Shown here piece by piece: positions 27,784-36,588 of a stretch of 64,000 nt of DNA (its first letter is position 1; every line of letters starts with the position of its first letter). A program made the position numbers and the translations under genes. The stretch comes from UBA8529 sp964390565 (lineage in GTDB: Bacteria; Bacteroidota; Bacteroidia; Bacteroidales; Tenuifilaceae): contig CAYMII010000020.1 in assembly GCA_964390565.1 (NCBI GenBank), forward strand, positions 1-64,000, in the 5' to 3' direction. A model generated the notes under the pieces. That model was not told where the DNA came from. It worked only from the letters and a program-made list of their open reading frames with translations, and ran no database searches.

Positions 27784-28854
27784 ATGAAGATTAAATCATA
27801 CTATCTTCTTGCTTTAGTACTTGTGGCATGTACTCAAAGTAAGCCCAAAAGCTACTTGCTTGATTCCTTAAATGAAGGAAAGGTTAGTAATTATGTGTTA
27901 CATGGAGAACCAAGCCTGCGAGGTGTTGATGTTTTAAATGATCAAGCTGCGTGGGTAAGCGGGAGTAAAGGTACTTTTGCTCGAACTATCGATGCTGGTC
28001 AAACTTGGCATAGCGGAAAAATCAATAACGATACTTTGCTCGATTTTAGGGATATTCATGCTTTTAGCGCTACATCTGCAATTGCCATTAGCGCGGGCTC
28101 TCCAGCAAAAATATACAAAACCACCGATGGTGGTTTAACTTGGATTCTTAAGTATGAAAATCGCGATACATCCATTTTCTTCAACTCGTTCGATTTTTGC
28201 GACGAAGAAAGAGGAATTGCCTGCAGCGATCCAATTCATGGGAGTTTTCTTTTTATCAAAACTCAAAATGGTGGTGAGTCGTGGGATACGATTGATATCA
28301 AAATCCTCCCAAAACCATTAAATCCTGAAGGCGGTTTTGCCGCTAGCGGAACGTCAGTCGTTTTTACCACTGAAGGAGATATCCTTTATGGTACAGGAGG
28401 AAAAGAGGCTCGAATAATCAGAAGTTCCGATTTTGGAAAAACTTGGGAGGCAATTACATCGCCCATTAAAGCAGGTGAATCATCGTATGGGATTTATTCC
28501 ATTGGGAGCATAAATGCCAAATCGTTTATTATTACTGGTGGCTGCTGGCAAAAGCCAAGCGAGGCTTTCGATAATGTGGCAATCAGCAGCGATAAAGGAA
28601 AAACATGGCATTTAACAAAATCTTTCCCTTCGGGATTTGAGTCGTGCGTAAAATATCTTCCAAAGTCAAAATCAATAATTGTTTGCGGAACAAACGGTGT
28701 TGACATTTCAACCGATTTGGGAGATAAGTGGAGTAAAACTTCGCGGCAGGGTTACAATGCAATGGATCTTTCTGCTAACGAGGATTTGCTTGTATTTGTA
28801 GGCTCTAAAGGAAGGATTGACGTTATTTCATCAAAGAACAGCAACGCTAAGTAG
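27784..28854 (+). CDS. Lipoprotein with BNR/YCF48-like beta-propeller repeats
   Basis: The 356-residue protein begins MKIKSYYLLALVLVAC, a lipoprotein signal with the lipobox LVAC. The rest is a beta-propeller with repeated Asp-box-like motifs: DAGQTW, DGGLTW, NGGESW, DFGKTW, DKGKTW. This is the pattern of YCF48/HCF136-like and sialidase-like BNR repeats, which usually serve for binding or assembly. It starts one base after the aminopeptidase stop, so it is translationally linked. An in-frame ATG inside the aminopeptidase gene (27721) would destroy the signal peptide. Role in this locus is unknown; an envelope-located binding function is inferred. Confidence 0.8.
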   Translation: MKIKSYYLLALVLVACTQSKPKSYLLDSLNEGKVSNYVLHGEPSLRGVDVLNDQAAWVSGSKGTFARTIDAGQTWHSGKINNDTLLDFRDIHAFSATSAIAISAGSPAKIYKTTDGGLTWILKYENRDTSIFFNSFDFCDEERGIACSDPIHGSFLFIKTQNGGESWDTIDIKILPKPLNPEGGFAASGTSVVFTTEGDILYGTGGKEARIIRSSDFGKTWEAITSPIKAGESSYGIYSIGSINAKSFIITGGCWQKPSEAFDNVAISSDKGKTWHLTKSFPSGFESCVKYLPKSKSIIVCGTNGVDISTDLGDKWSKTSRQGYNAMDLSANEDLLVFVGSKGRIDVISSKNSNAK

Positions 28855-28873
28855 TATAGCTTTTTAAAAACAA

Positions 28874-28881
28874 TAACTTTG
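28874..28881 (+). promoter_or_regulatory. Bacteroidota -7 box before the S37 peptidase
   Basis: TAACTTTG matches TAnnTTTG. Transcription would start near 28888, which excludes the in-frame GTG at 28889 as an efficient start and supports the ATG at 28913. Confidence 0.55.
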
Positions 28882-28912
28882 AAATTTTGTGTACACTAAT
28901 AATCTCATCAAT

Positions 28913-30265
28913 ATGATTAATAGATTATTCCTCTTCTTGTCTTTTGCAGTAATCATTTCTTTTGGTGCCTGTAAACCTAAGGTTCAAACCCCCGAAGAAG
29001 TGCTGAAGCAAATAGCGTTTGTCGATAGTATAAAGCCTATCAAGAACGACACACTTTTCAAATCAACCTATGTGGTTTGGTTTAGAATGCCGTTGGATCA
29101 TAACAATCCTAATAGCCCAACTTTCCCATTAAAGGCGTATTACTCACACAAAAATTTTAACAGCCCTATGGTTGTTGTTATTGATGGGTATGCCATGTAC
29201 ACATCAAGGCCAAATGAGCTATCAAGGATATTAAATTCTAATCAGCTAACCATCGAGCATCGATTTTTTGATCAAAGTCGTCCAAAGGACTCAATCCCTT
29301 GGGGATTTTTAAATGTTCGTCAGGCTGCTGCCGATCAGCATCAGATTATACAAGCCTTCAAACCCTTTTATAAAGGTAAATGGGCATCAACAGGCATAAG
29401 CAAAAGTGGGCAGGCAACAATTTTCCATCGTAGGTTTTATCCAGCCGATGTAGATGTTAGTGTTCCGTACGTTGCTCCGCTCAACTTCTCTTCTGAAGAT
29501 CCACGTGCTTACGATTTTTTGAATAGTGTTGGAACCGATGAGTGCCGTGCAAAGATTCTTGAGTTTCAAACCCAACTTTTCGAAAAAAAGAAGGAGATTT
29601 TCCCAATGTTCGAAAAGCTGGCAAAGGATAAAAACTGGGAGTTTAAAATGGGATTAGATAGAGCCTATGATCTTAGCGTTTTGGAATGCTCGTTCGCCTC
29701 ATGGCAATGGGGAACTCCATGCGATAGTATTCCTCCAAAAAATTCATCAGCAAAGGAGCTATTTAAACATTTTAACATGATTAACCCTTTCACCTTTTTT
29801 GAGGAGAAATCGATAGAAACTACACGCCCATTCTTCTTTCAAGCAATGACCGAGATTGGGATGTATGGCTACGATATCAAGCCATTCAAAAAGTATTTGA
29901 AAGACACAGTTAACATAACCTTTGATTTTACTATGCCAAAGGGTTATAAAGCAGTTTTTAACCCCGAAACCATGAAGGATGTTGATGCTTGGCTAAAGGA
30001 GAATGGAAATAACATGCTATACATTTACGGACAAAATGATGCATGGTCATCAACAGCAGTTGTTCCCGGAAACAAAACCAATGCTGTAATCATGTTTAAC
30101 CCTGGAGGAAGCCATTCATCTAGAATTAAACACTTCCCTGCTGAGATGCAGGATAGCATTTACACAGTTCTTGAAAAATGGATGGGAGTTGATTTATCAT
30201 CAAAAAAGAGCAAAGGTGCATGTGGTGGAACAAACCCAAATGCATTAAAATTTCAAATACTATAA
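28913..30265 (+). CDS. S37 family peptidase lipoprotein (prolyl tri/tetrapeptidyl aminopeptidase type)
   Basis: The 450-residue protein starts MINRLFLFLSFAVIISFGAC, a lipoprotein signal with FGAC as lipobox. It is an alpha/beta hydrolase of MEROPS family S37: the nucleophile lies in STGISKSGQATIF, the acid in YGQNDAWSS and the His in GGSHSSRI. The characterised Streptomyces member of S37 cuts proline-containing tri- and tetrapeptides from N-termini. At the outer face or in the periplasm it could release Pro-rich oligopeptides for uptake and further cleavage by the upstream Xaa-Pro aminopeptidase. It has its own promoter box but lies only 58 bases after the propeller lipoprotein. C69 follows after 19 bases. 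Confidence 0.82.
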   Translation: MINRLFLFLSFAVIISFGACKPKVQTPEEVLKQIAFVDSIKPIKNDTLFKSTYVVWFRMPLDHNNPNSPTFPLKAYYSHKNFNSPMVVVIDGYAMYTSRPNELSRILNSNQLTIEHRFFDQSRPKDSIPWGFLNVRQAAADQHQIIQAFKPFYKGKWASTGISKSGQATIFHRRFYPADVDVSVPYVAPLNFSSEDPRAYDFLNSVGTDECRAKILEFQTQLFEKKKEIFPMFEKLAKDKNWEFKMGLDRAYDLSVLECSFASWQWGTPCDSIPPKNSSAKELFKHFNMINPFTFFEEKSIETTRPFFFQAMTEIGMYGYDIKPFKKYLKDTVNITFDFTMPKGYKAVFNPETMKDVDAWLKENGNNMLYIYGQNDAWSSTAVVPGNKTNAVIMFNPGGSHSSRIKHFPAEMQDSIYTVLEKWMGVDLSSKKSKGACGGTNPNALKFQIL

Positions 30266-30284
30266 ATCTTAAAAAAAGAAATAG

Positions 30285-31928
30285 ATGAAACTTTCAAATA
30301 GAATATTCCTTACGCTAGGATTCCTTTCAATCTCAATTTACACGGCATTTGCTTGTACTGTTATTGCTGTTGGAAAAAAGGTTTCTGCGGATGGTTCAAT
30401 TATTATTTCACATACCGATACAGGTCCTGATTCTCGTATCTTTTATGTTCCCGGTAAAACTTATAAAAAGGGAGATATGGCTCCCATATTTTGGGGAATT
30501 CAGGATGCCGATAGACTGTTAAACGACGATGGTAAGATATTAGGCTATCTTCCTCAGGTTGAAAAAACCTATGGCTACTTTCATTCCGCGTACTCACATA
30601 TGAACGAGTATCAGCTTGGTATTGCAGAAAGCACCACAGCACAAAGAGATGAGCTGAAATGTACCATTGAGAATGGTAAGCAGATAATGACCATCGAGCA
30701 GGCGATGATTTTTGCGCTTCAACGCTTTAAAAAAGCACGGGAAGCTGTTCAGTTTATAGGTGATTTATGCACAACCTATGGTTTCGTTCCTTCAAGCGGT
30801 GATGGTTCCGAAGATTTAGTAATTGCTGATACCGAAGAGGCTTGGGTGTTTGAGGTGTTTGGTGTTGGCCCAGGATGGACTCCCGAAAGCAAAAAACTTG
30901 GTGCAATATGGGCTGCTCAACGTATTGGTGACGATCAAGCGTTAATGATTCCAAACTGGAGCATAATCAAAGAGATTAACGCAAAGGATAAGGAAAACTT
31001 TATGGTATCGACCAACTATATGCAAGAGGCTATTGACCGTGGTTGGTACGATCCAAAATCAGGAAAGCCATTTATTTGGCAAGAAGCCTACGCTCCACTA
31101 CCAGAGGAGTATGCAACAAGCCGTTTTTGGTTATTCTACAATACTTTCATGCCAAATCTAAAAGCATGGCCCGATAGGATGCTAGACCCAACTAATCCTT
31201 TCAAAGGGATGCAGCCATACTTCCAAGTTGTTGAGCCGCTTTCATTATACCCATTCTCTGCTACACCAGAGAAAAAAATTGGAGTGCAAGATGTAATCGC
31301 TTTCCAACGCTCAACCTTCGAAGGCACTATCTACGATATGACCTCTTACCCCGAATGGCTTGTTCCCGATGGTAAAGGTAACTACGTAAAGAGTCCTTTA
31401 GCAACACCTTTCCCAGGTAGCGAAATGCGTAAGCTTATTAAGCAAACTTACCGTCGCCCGGTTGCCCGTCATCGTGGGCATTACGGAATGGTGATGCAAC
31501 TTCGCAGCTGGTTGCCTAACGAGATTGGTGGCGTTTACTGGGTTTATCTCGATAACCCATACTTTAGCCCTTATGTTCCAATTTATTCTGGGAACCTTTC
31601 TGTTGCTGAAACTTACAATACTTATAATCCCGATAAGTACGACGAAAAATCGGCACGTTGGGCAATCGACTTTGTCGACAACTTAGCAAACCTTCGTTTC
31701 CAAGATATCGCAAAGGATGTTCGTGCCGTACGCGTTCCATTTGAGGCTGAGATGTTCAATAATCAAAGGGCAATTGAAGATGAGGCTATGAATTTATTCA
31801 AAAAAGACCCAAAACTTGCTCGTGAATTTTTAACCAACTATTCAAATGGCAAGATGAATAAAGTTACCGAGATGTTTACCGGGCTACGCAATCAAATTAT
31901 TACAAAGTACACGAACAACCACGAGTAA
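30285..31928 (+). CDS. C69 family dipeptidase (Ntn hydrolase)
   Basis: The 547-residue protein has a signal-like N-terminus ending in TAFA, directly followed by the nucleophile Cys of CTVIAVGKKVSADGS, the start of the C69 (PepD-like) Ntn-hydrolase fold. Further conserved parts are HTDTGPDSR, GIAESTT, YGFVPSSGDGSEDLVIAD and the C-terminal helices that follow TYNTYNPDKYDEKSARWAI. C69 enzymes cleave dipeptides of broad specificity. With the S37 and M24 enzymes it completes a peptide-degradation series. The 19-base gap after S37 makes co-transcription almost certain. Confidence 0.88.
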   Translation: MKLSNRIFLTLGFLSISIYTAFACTVIAVGKKVSADGSIIISHTDTGPDSRIFYVPGKTYKKGDMAPIFWGIQDADRLLNDDGKILGYLPQVEKTYGYFHSAYSHMNEYQLGIAESTTAQRDELKCTIENGKQIMTIEQAMIFALQRFKKAREAVQFIGDLCTTYGFVPSSGDGSEDLVIADTEEAWVFEVFGVGPGWTPESKKLGAIWAAQRIGDDQALMIPNWSIIKEINAKDKENFMVSTNYMQEAIDRGWYDPKSGKPFIWQEAYAPLPEEYATSRFWLFYNTFMPNLKAWPDRMLDPTNPFKGMQPYFQVVEPLSLYPFSATPEKKIGVQDVIAFQRSTFEGTIYDMTSYPEWLVPDGKGNYVKSPLATPFPGSEMRKLIKQTYRRPVARHRGHYGMVMQLRSWLPNEIGGVYWVYLDNPYFSPYVPIYSGNLSVAETYNTYNPDKYDEKSARWAIDFVDNLANLRFQDIAKDVRAVRVPFEAEMFNNQRAIEDEAMNLFKKDPKLAREFLTNYSNGKMNKVTEMFTGLRNQIITKYTNNHE

Positions 31929-31938
31929 AGAAAAGAAT

Positions 31939-31989
31939 AAGAAGTTTCTCGCAAAGGTTCGCTAAGTCAAAATAAAGTTCCGCAAAGTG
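31939..31989 (+). repeat. Left inverted-repeat arm of the GxxExxY element
   Basis: The arm starts with aagaagtttctcgcaaag, followed by nnncgctaag and, near the gene, ccgcaaagtg. It matches the arm at 32379-32420 in inverted orientation, with the first 18 bases perfect. Confidence 0.85.
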
Positions 31990-31991
31990 TA

Positions 31992-32369
31992 ATGAACGAG
32001 AATGAATTATCATATCAAATTATTGGCGCAGCAATGAAGGTTCATTCGGAGTTGGGGCCAGGTTTACTCGAAAGCGTTTATGAAAAGGCATTATTCTATG
32101 AATTGAAAAATTTAGGTTTTGAGGTTATTGCGCAGCAGGGAATTCCCATGGTTTACAAAGATATTCAATTTGACTGTGGATTTAGACTTGATATTCTTGT
32201 TAACGATCTTGTAATAATTGAAATTAAATCAGTAGATACACTTCTCGATGTGCATCACAAACAGTTGCTTACATACCTGAAACTTACAGGAATAAAACTT
32301 GGACTACTTATCAATTTTAATGTCAGTCATTTAAAAGATGGGATAACTAGAATAGTAAATAATCTTTAA
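31992..32369 (+). CDS. GxxExxY family protein
   Basis: This 125-residue protein carries the GxxExxY signature as GLLESVYEKAL and the conserved block FRLDILVNDLVIIEIKSVD, whose D-x9-ExK arrangement resembles a PD-(D/E)xK nuclease core. The family is very frequent in Bacteroidota and candidate phyla, and its function is unknown. The gene fills the space between two arms of a perfect-ended inverted repeat, beginning 3 bases after the left arm and ending 10 bases before the right arm. This suggests that gene and repeats move or evolve as a unit. It has no functional link to the peptidase or NAD genes on either side. Confidence 0.85.
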   Translation: MNENELSYQIIGAAMKVHSELGPGLLESVYEKALFYELKNLGFEVIAQQGIPMVYKDIQFDCGFRLDILVNDLVIIEIKSVDTLLDVHHKQLLTYLKLTGIKLGLLINFNVSHLKDGITRIVNNL

Positions 32370-32378
32370 AACATAGCG

Positions 32379-32420
32379 CACTTTGCGGTTACCTTAGCGT
32401 TTCTTTGCGAGAAACTTCTT
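32379..32420 (-). repeat. Right inverted-repeat arm of the GxxExxY element
   Basis: Read on the minus strand from 32420, it gives aagaagtttctcgcaaag, then cgctaag and ccgcaaagtg, matching 31939-31989. The inner part differs from the left arm by short indels. Together the arms bound a 482-base unit. Confidence 0.85.
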
Positions 32421-32421
32421 C

Positions 32422-32429
32422 TATCTTTG
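32422..32429 (+). promoter_or_regulatory. Bacteroidota -7 box for nadB
   Basis: TATCTTTG lies one base after the right repeat arm and 16 bases before the nadB ATG. Its -33 region would therefore fall inside the repeat arm. Confidence 0.58.
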
Positions 32430-32445
32430 TATAAAAATTTGCTTC

Positions 32446-34026
32446 ATGCCAAATTATAATTGCGATTTTTTGGTAATCGGCTCAGGAATTGGCGGCTTAA
32501 GTTATGCGCTAAAGGTTGCCGATTACGGTAAAGTTTTTCTCATTACCAAGGCTAGTTTAGACGAAACCAACACATCATACGCCCAGGGAGGCATTGCATC
32601 AGTAATGTACGACCCAGATACTTTCGAAAAACATGTTCAGGATACGCTAATTTGCGGAGATGGTCTTTGCAATGAGGAGGTCGTCCGAATGGTTGTTTCC
32701 GAAGCCCCTGCACAAATTAGTCAGCTCATTCAATGGGGAGTCAAGTTTGATCGTCAGCAAAACGGTCAGTACGACTTAGCTCGCGAGGGAGGCCACTCGG
32801 AACATCGCATACTTCACCATAAAGATAATACAGGCTACGAGATACAAAGAGCGCTTTCGCAAAAGGTTCGTCTGCATCCAAACATTCAAGTTTTTGAACA
32901 TTATTTTGCAGTTGAGTTGATTACCCTCCACCATATGGGCGTTGAGATAAAACGTGGGTATCCCGATAATAAATGCTTTGGCGCATATATCCTCGATTTA
33001 AAAACCCAAAAGGTTAGCACCTTTTTAGCCCGTGCAACAGTAATGGCAACAGGAGGAACAGGGAATATTTACCATACCACAACAAATCCCCTTGTTGCAA
33101 CTGGCGATGGTGTTGCCATGGTTTATCGAGCCAAGGGAGAGGTTGAGAATATGGAGTTTGTTCAATTTCACCCAACCTCGCTTTACCATCCAGGCGAAAG
33201 ACCTTCGTTCCTAATCACTGAAGCCATGCGTGGTTTTGGAGCTATCCTTAAGACTGTTGATGGCAAAGAGTTTATGCATAAGTACGATAAGCGAGGTTCT
33301 TTAGCTCCCCGCGATATTGTTGCTCGTGCCATTGACCATGAGCTTAAAACTCGTGGAGATGATTTCGTTTACCTTGATGTGACCTTTAAGGATCCAAACG
33401 AGATAAAAAACCACTTCCCAAATATCTACGAAAAGTGTCTTTCCATTGGAATCGATATTACAAAAGATATGATTCCTGTCGTTCCTGCAGCACACTACCT
33501 GTGTGGAGGAATTAAGGTTGATTTAAATGGCGAAAGCACTATTAAACGACTCTACGCCGTTGGCGAATGCTCTTCGACAGGTTTGCATGGGGCCAACCGA
33601 CTTGCGTCGAACTCGCTAATTGAGGCTATTGTTTATGCTGAGAAGGCAGCAAAGCACTCTTTGGAAAACTTTAAAAATATTGCCTTAAACGATAAAGTTC
33701 CTGATTGGAACTACGAGGGTACGACTCATACCGAGGAGATGGTTTTGATTACCCAAAGCTACAAGGAGATGCAACAAATCATGAGTAATTATGTTGGTAT
33801 TGTTCGTTCAGATCTCCGTCTCGAGAGGGCTTTGGTTCGCTTAGAGATTATTTATCGTGAAAATGAGGAACTTTATAAGAAATCTACCTTAACTCAAAAC
33901 CTTTGTGAACTAAGGAATTTGATAAATGTTGGATATCTAATTATAAAGTTTGCTCAAATGATGAGAGAGAGTAGAGGATTGCATTACTCCATCGACTATC
34001 CAAAGCATAGAGGCTCTGAATTTTAA
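32446..34026 (+). CDS. nadB: L-aspartate oxidase
   Basis: The 526-residue flavoprotein oxidises L-aspartate to iminoaspartate, the first step of de novo NAD synthesis. It shows the FAD dinucleotide motif VIGSGIGGLSYALK, the TSYAQGGIASV substrate block, REGGHSEHRILHHKD, ATGGTGNIYHTTTNP, the catalytic-region EFVQFHPTSLY and GLHGANRLASNSLIEAIVYAE, all as in the succinate dehydrogenase/NadB family. Length matches NadB. nadA and nadC are not adjacent. In anaerobes fumarate serves as electron acceptor. Confidence 0.93.
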   Translation: MPNYNCDFLVIGSGIGGLSYALKVADYGKVFLITKASLDETNTSYAQGGIASVMYDPDTFEKHVQDTLICGDGLCNEEVVRMVVSEAPAQISQLIQWGVKFDRQQNGQYDLAREGGHSEHRILHHKDNTGYEIQRALSQKVRLHPNIQVFEHYFAVELITLHHMGVEIKRGYPDNKCFGAYILDLKTQKVSTFLARATVMATGGTGNIYHTTTNPLVATGDGVAMVYRAKGEVENMEFVQFHPTSLYHPGERPSFLITEAMRGFGAILKTVDGKEFMHKYDKRGSLAPRDIVARAIDHELKTRGDDFVYLDVTFKDPNEIKNHFPNIYEKCLSIGIDITKDMIPVVPAAHYLCGGIKVDLNGESTIKRLYAVGECSSTGLHGANRLASNSLIEAIVYAEKAAKHSLENFKNIALNDKVPDWNYEGTTHTEEMVLITQSYKEMQQIMSNYVGIVRSDLRLERALVRLEIIYRENEELYKKSTLTQNLCELRNLINVGYLIIKFAQMMRESRGLHYSIDYPKHRGSEF

Positions 34027-34066
34027 AAAAAATTATTATAAAAGTTTGATTTTGAAGTTTAAGCAG

Positions 34067-34074
34067 TAACTTTG
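34067..34074 (+). promoter_or_regulatory. Bacteroidota -7 box for the lone arsC
   Basis: TAACTTTG matches TAnnTTTG, 39 bases before the arsC start at 34113; a TTTG lies at 34045-34048, 18 bases upstream of the box. Confidence 0.55.
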
Positions 34075-34112
34075 TCATCCTTTTTAAAAACGAGCAAAGA
34101 ATATTTTCCAAA

Positions 34113-34538
34113 ATGAAGGTTTTAGTTTTATGCACTGGTAATAGCTGCCGTAGCAAAATGGCAAAGGGCCTATTACAATCTTTTGACCCATCGCTTATTG
34201 TGCATTCTGCTGGAATAAAACCAGCTGCCGAAGTAAATAAATATGCCATTCAGGTAATGGCCGAAATAGGTATTACCATTGGACTTACTAAACCAAAAAG
34301 CGTTAATGTATACCTTAACGAGGAGTGGGATTATGTAATTACCGTGTGCGGTAGTGCAAATGAGTTTTGCCCAATCTTCTACGGAAAAGTTCATCATCGT
34401 GTACATATCGGCTTCGACGATCCTTCGCTTGTAACTGGCACCGAAGAACAAATTTTAGAAGCATTTCGCCACACCCGCGATAAACTTAAGCAAAGGTTAT
34501 TTAAGTTCTATGAGGAAAATTTGAAAATTCATAATTAA
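34113..34538 (+). CDS. arsC: Thioredoxin-coupled arsenate reductase (LMW-PTP family), copy 1
   Basis: The 141-residue protein has the phosphatase-type loop CTGNSCRS with the nucleophile C7, and the redox pair C79 and C86 with the same six-residue spacing as the C82/C89 pair of S. aureus ArsC. It reduces arsenate to arsenite through a Cys relay re-reduced by thioredoxin. It is a diverged paralog of 43075-43518. It stands alone after nadB with its own promoter box and no operator palindrome, so it may be expressed constitutively. A general low-molecular-weight protein tyrosine phosphatase is less likely because of the Cys pair. Confidence 0.87.
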   Translation: MKVLVLCTGNSCRSKMAKGLLQSFDPSLIVHSAGIKPAAEVNKYAIQVMAEIGITIGLTKPKSVNVYLNEEWDYVITVCGSANEFCPIFYGKVHHRVHIGFDDPSLVTGTEEQILEAFRHTRDKLKQRLFKFYEENLKIHN

Positions 34539-34724
34539 TATTATTCCTAGCTCCTTATAATTCTATTATATTACCAATAACTCATTTCTGTTTTAAACCC
34601 TTTTCATAAAATTCTGTCAAAAAAGGAGATACGTTAATTGTGGTACTTCCCTTTTTTCATTATATTTTCATGTTTATTGTAAAGTAATTATTTGCTTTGT
34701 TTTCAATTACTTCAATGCTTTTTT

Positions 34725-36503
34725 ATGTTCAAAAAACGCAGGAGTATAGTACAAACACTGTTTTTCTATTTTACAGCATCAATCGCTATACTATTTGGTC
34801 TGTTTGCATTTTATTTAATTATCAGTGTACTTAACAGGGCCGAAAAAAACATTGAACAGAATAAACATCTTTATATCGAAAGTAAGAAAGAGCTTATTAA
34901 AAGCCAGATAAATCTTACAATTAATTTCATCAACCACAAAAAAAACACCCTAGTTAACTCTGATAGCATATCACTTAAAAAACTTCAAAAAGAAATATTA
35001 GCTGAAGTTGCAAAGATTCGGTTTTCAGACAATGGCTATATATTTGTGGTAAACTACAATGGGGTAACATTAATGAATGATGTTCAACAATTTACTGTAG
35101 GAAAAAACAGTTGGAATATTGTTGATCCTAATGGGGTAAAAATAGTTCAAGAGGAAAGAAGAGCTGTAGAAATCCCCGAAGGTGATTACATCTACTACTC
35201 TTGGTATAAACAAAATGCTGATAAACCGACACCAAAAATCTCTTTTGTCCGCGGAATTCCCGATTGGAAATGGATGGTTGGCACAGGTATATATCTTGAG
35301 GATATCGATAATATTATTAAAAGAGAGCAAGAGGCATCAAATGCACTTGTAAATCGTGTTATCATTATAATAATTAGCATTTTTAGTTTTTTAGTTTTAA
35401 TGTTTTTTTTAATTAGTCGATTAGTTGCTAGTAAGATTGAAAAGAGCTTCAATGTTTTCTCTAACTTCTTTAGGGATGCAGTTGTTAAATCAACAAAAAT
35501 TGATACCCAGAAGTTACATTTTACTGAATTTGACATTCCGGCCATCTCAGCAAATGAAATGCTGGAAGAATTAGTAAATGCAAGAAATGAGCTTATTCTG
35601 TTTAATAAAGAACTCGAAAAACGCGTTGAAGAGCGAACAGGAGAAATTATTCAACAGAAAGAAGAAATAATGGCTCAAAACGAAGAGATAAGAGCTCAAA
35701 ATGATGAGTTGGAAATTCATAGATCTCAATTAGAAAAATTAATCGATGAGAGAACAATTGATTTAAGAATTGCTAAAGAAAGAGCTGAAGAATCAGATAA
35801 ATTAAAATCTGCCTTTTTAGCAAACATTTCGCATGAGATACGTACGCCAATGAATGCAATTCAGGGTCTTACAAATCTACTTATTCATGATGATATTGAA
35901 GAAAACACGAAAAAAGAACTGATTGAAAATATAGTTCAAAGCAGTAATACCATCATTCAAATTATTGAAAATATTATCGATATTTCTAAAATTCAAACGG
36001 GTCAACTTGAAATTATCCAGAAAACCTGTGATATAAACACAATTATTCAAAGGCTGAATGAAAAATTTGTTCTTAAAAAACAAGAGCTTGGTAAAGATAA
36101 TATCCAGATATTAACATCAATAGGATTAAAGGAGAAGGGATGCATCATTATTACAGATCCGATTCGACTTGAACAGATATTTTCAAATTTAATTGACAAT
36201 GCATTAAAATTTACAGAAGTTGGAATAATTAGTTTTGGCTATGAAAAGTTTAATTCCAAGCTAAAGTTTTTTGTTAAGGACAATGGAATTGGGCTTACGG
36301 AAAAGCAAAAAAGTTCATTATTTGTTGAATTTTCTAAAGCAGAGGCCTCAAACGAAAAGTTTTATCAGGGTGTTGGATTGGGTTTGAGTATTACCAAAAA
36401 CCTTGTTAAAATGCTTGGTGGCGAGATTTGGGTTGAATCAGAAGTTAATAAGGGATCATCATTCTATTTTACAATTCCTTTTATTGTTGAAGGATCTACA
36501 TAA
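34725..36503 (+). CDS. Sensor histidine kinase with extracytoplasmic single Cache domain
   Basis: The 592-residue kinase begins MFKKRRSIVQ and has a first membrane helix (about 12-34), a single Cache (sCache_2-type) domain with the typical DNGYIFVVNYNG and GDYIYYSWYK segments (about 50-200), and a second helix (about 212-235). A coiled coil with EEIMAQNEEIRAQNDELE follows, then the H-box NISHEIRTPMNA with H370, and a HATPase_c domain containing the N, DNGIGL and GVGLGLSITKNLV boxes. No receiver domain or partner response regulator is adjacent. The ATG at 34725 is preferred to an upstream in-frame TTG. Its position inside the arsenic island may be accidental; the ligand is unknown. Confidence 0.87.
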   Translation: MFKKRRSIVQTLFFYFTASIAILFGLFAFYLIISVLNRAEKNIEQNKHLYIESKKELIKSQINLTINFINHKKNTLVNSDSISLKKLQKEILAEVAKIRFSDNGYIFVVNYNGVTLMNDVQQFTVGKNSWNIVDPNGVKIVQEERRAVEIPEGDYIYYSWYKQNADKPTPKISFVRGIPDWKWMVGTGIYLEDIDNIIKREQEASNALVNRVIIIIISIFSFLVLMFFLISRLVASKIEKSFNVFSNFFRDAVVKSTKIDTQKLHFTEFDIPAISANEMLEELVNARNELILFNKELEKRVEERTGEIIQQKEEIMAQNEEIRAQNDELEIHRSQLEKLIDERTIDLRIAKERAEESDKLKSAFLANISHEIRTPMNAIQGLTNLLIHDDIEENTKKELIENIVQSSNTIIQIIENIIDISKIQTGQLEIIQKTCDINTIIQRLNEKFVLKKQELGKDNIQILTSIGLKEKGCIIITDPIRLEQIFSNLIDNALKFTEVGIISFGYEKFNSKLKFFVKDNGIGLTEKQKSSLFVEFSKAEASNEKFYQGVGLGLSITKNLVKMLGGEIWVESEVNKGSSFYFTIPFIVEGST

Positions 36504-36536
36504 ATAATTTGTTTAAGTTTTATATTTTTTATCAAA

Positions 36537-36560
36537 GTATTTCGTAATATTACGAAATAC
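36537..36560 (+). promoter_or_regulatory. ArsR-type operator palindrome for the first arsenic operon
   Basis: A perfect 24-base palindrome (half-site gtatttcgtaat) lies 28 bases before the first gene of the operon at 36589-40173, which ends with an ArsR-family repressor. It is the natural binding site for that repressor. Confidence 0.78.
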
Positions 36561-36588
36561 GAATTAATAAACTTAATAAGATATATCA

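Noticed and set aside
31939..32420. Insertion sequence
   Set aside because: There is no transposase and no target-site duplication that I could find, so I call it only a repeat-bounded unit.
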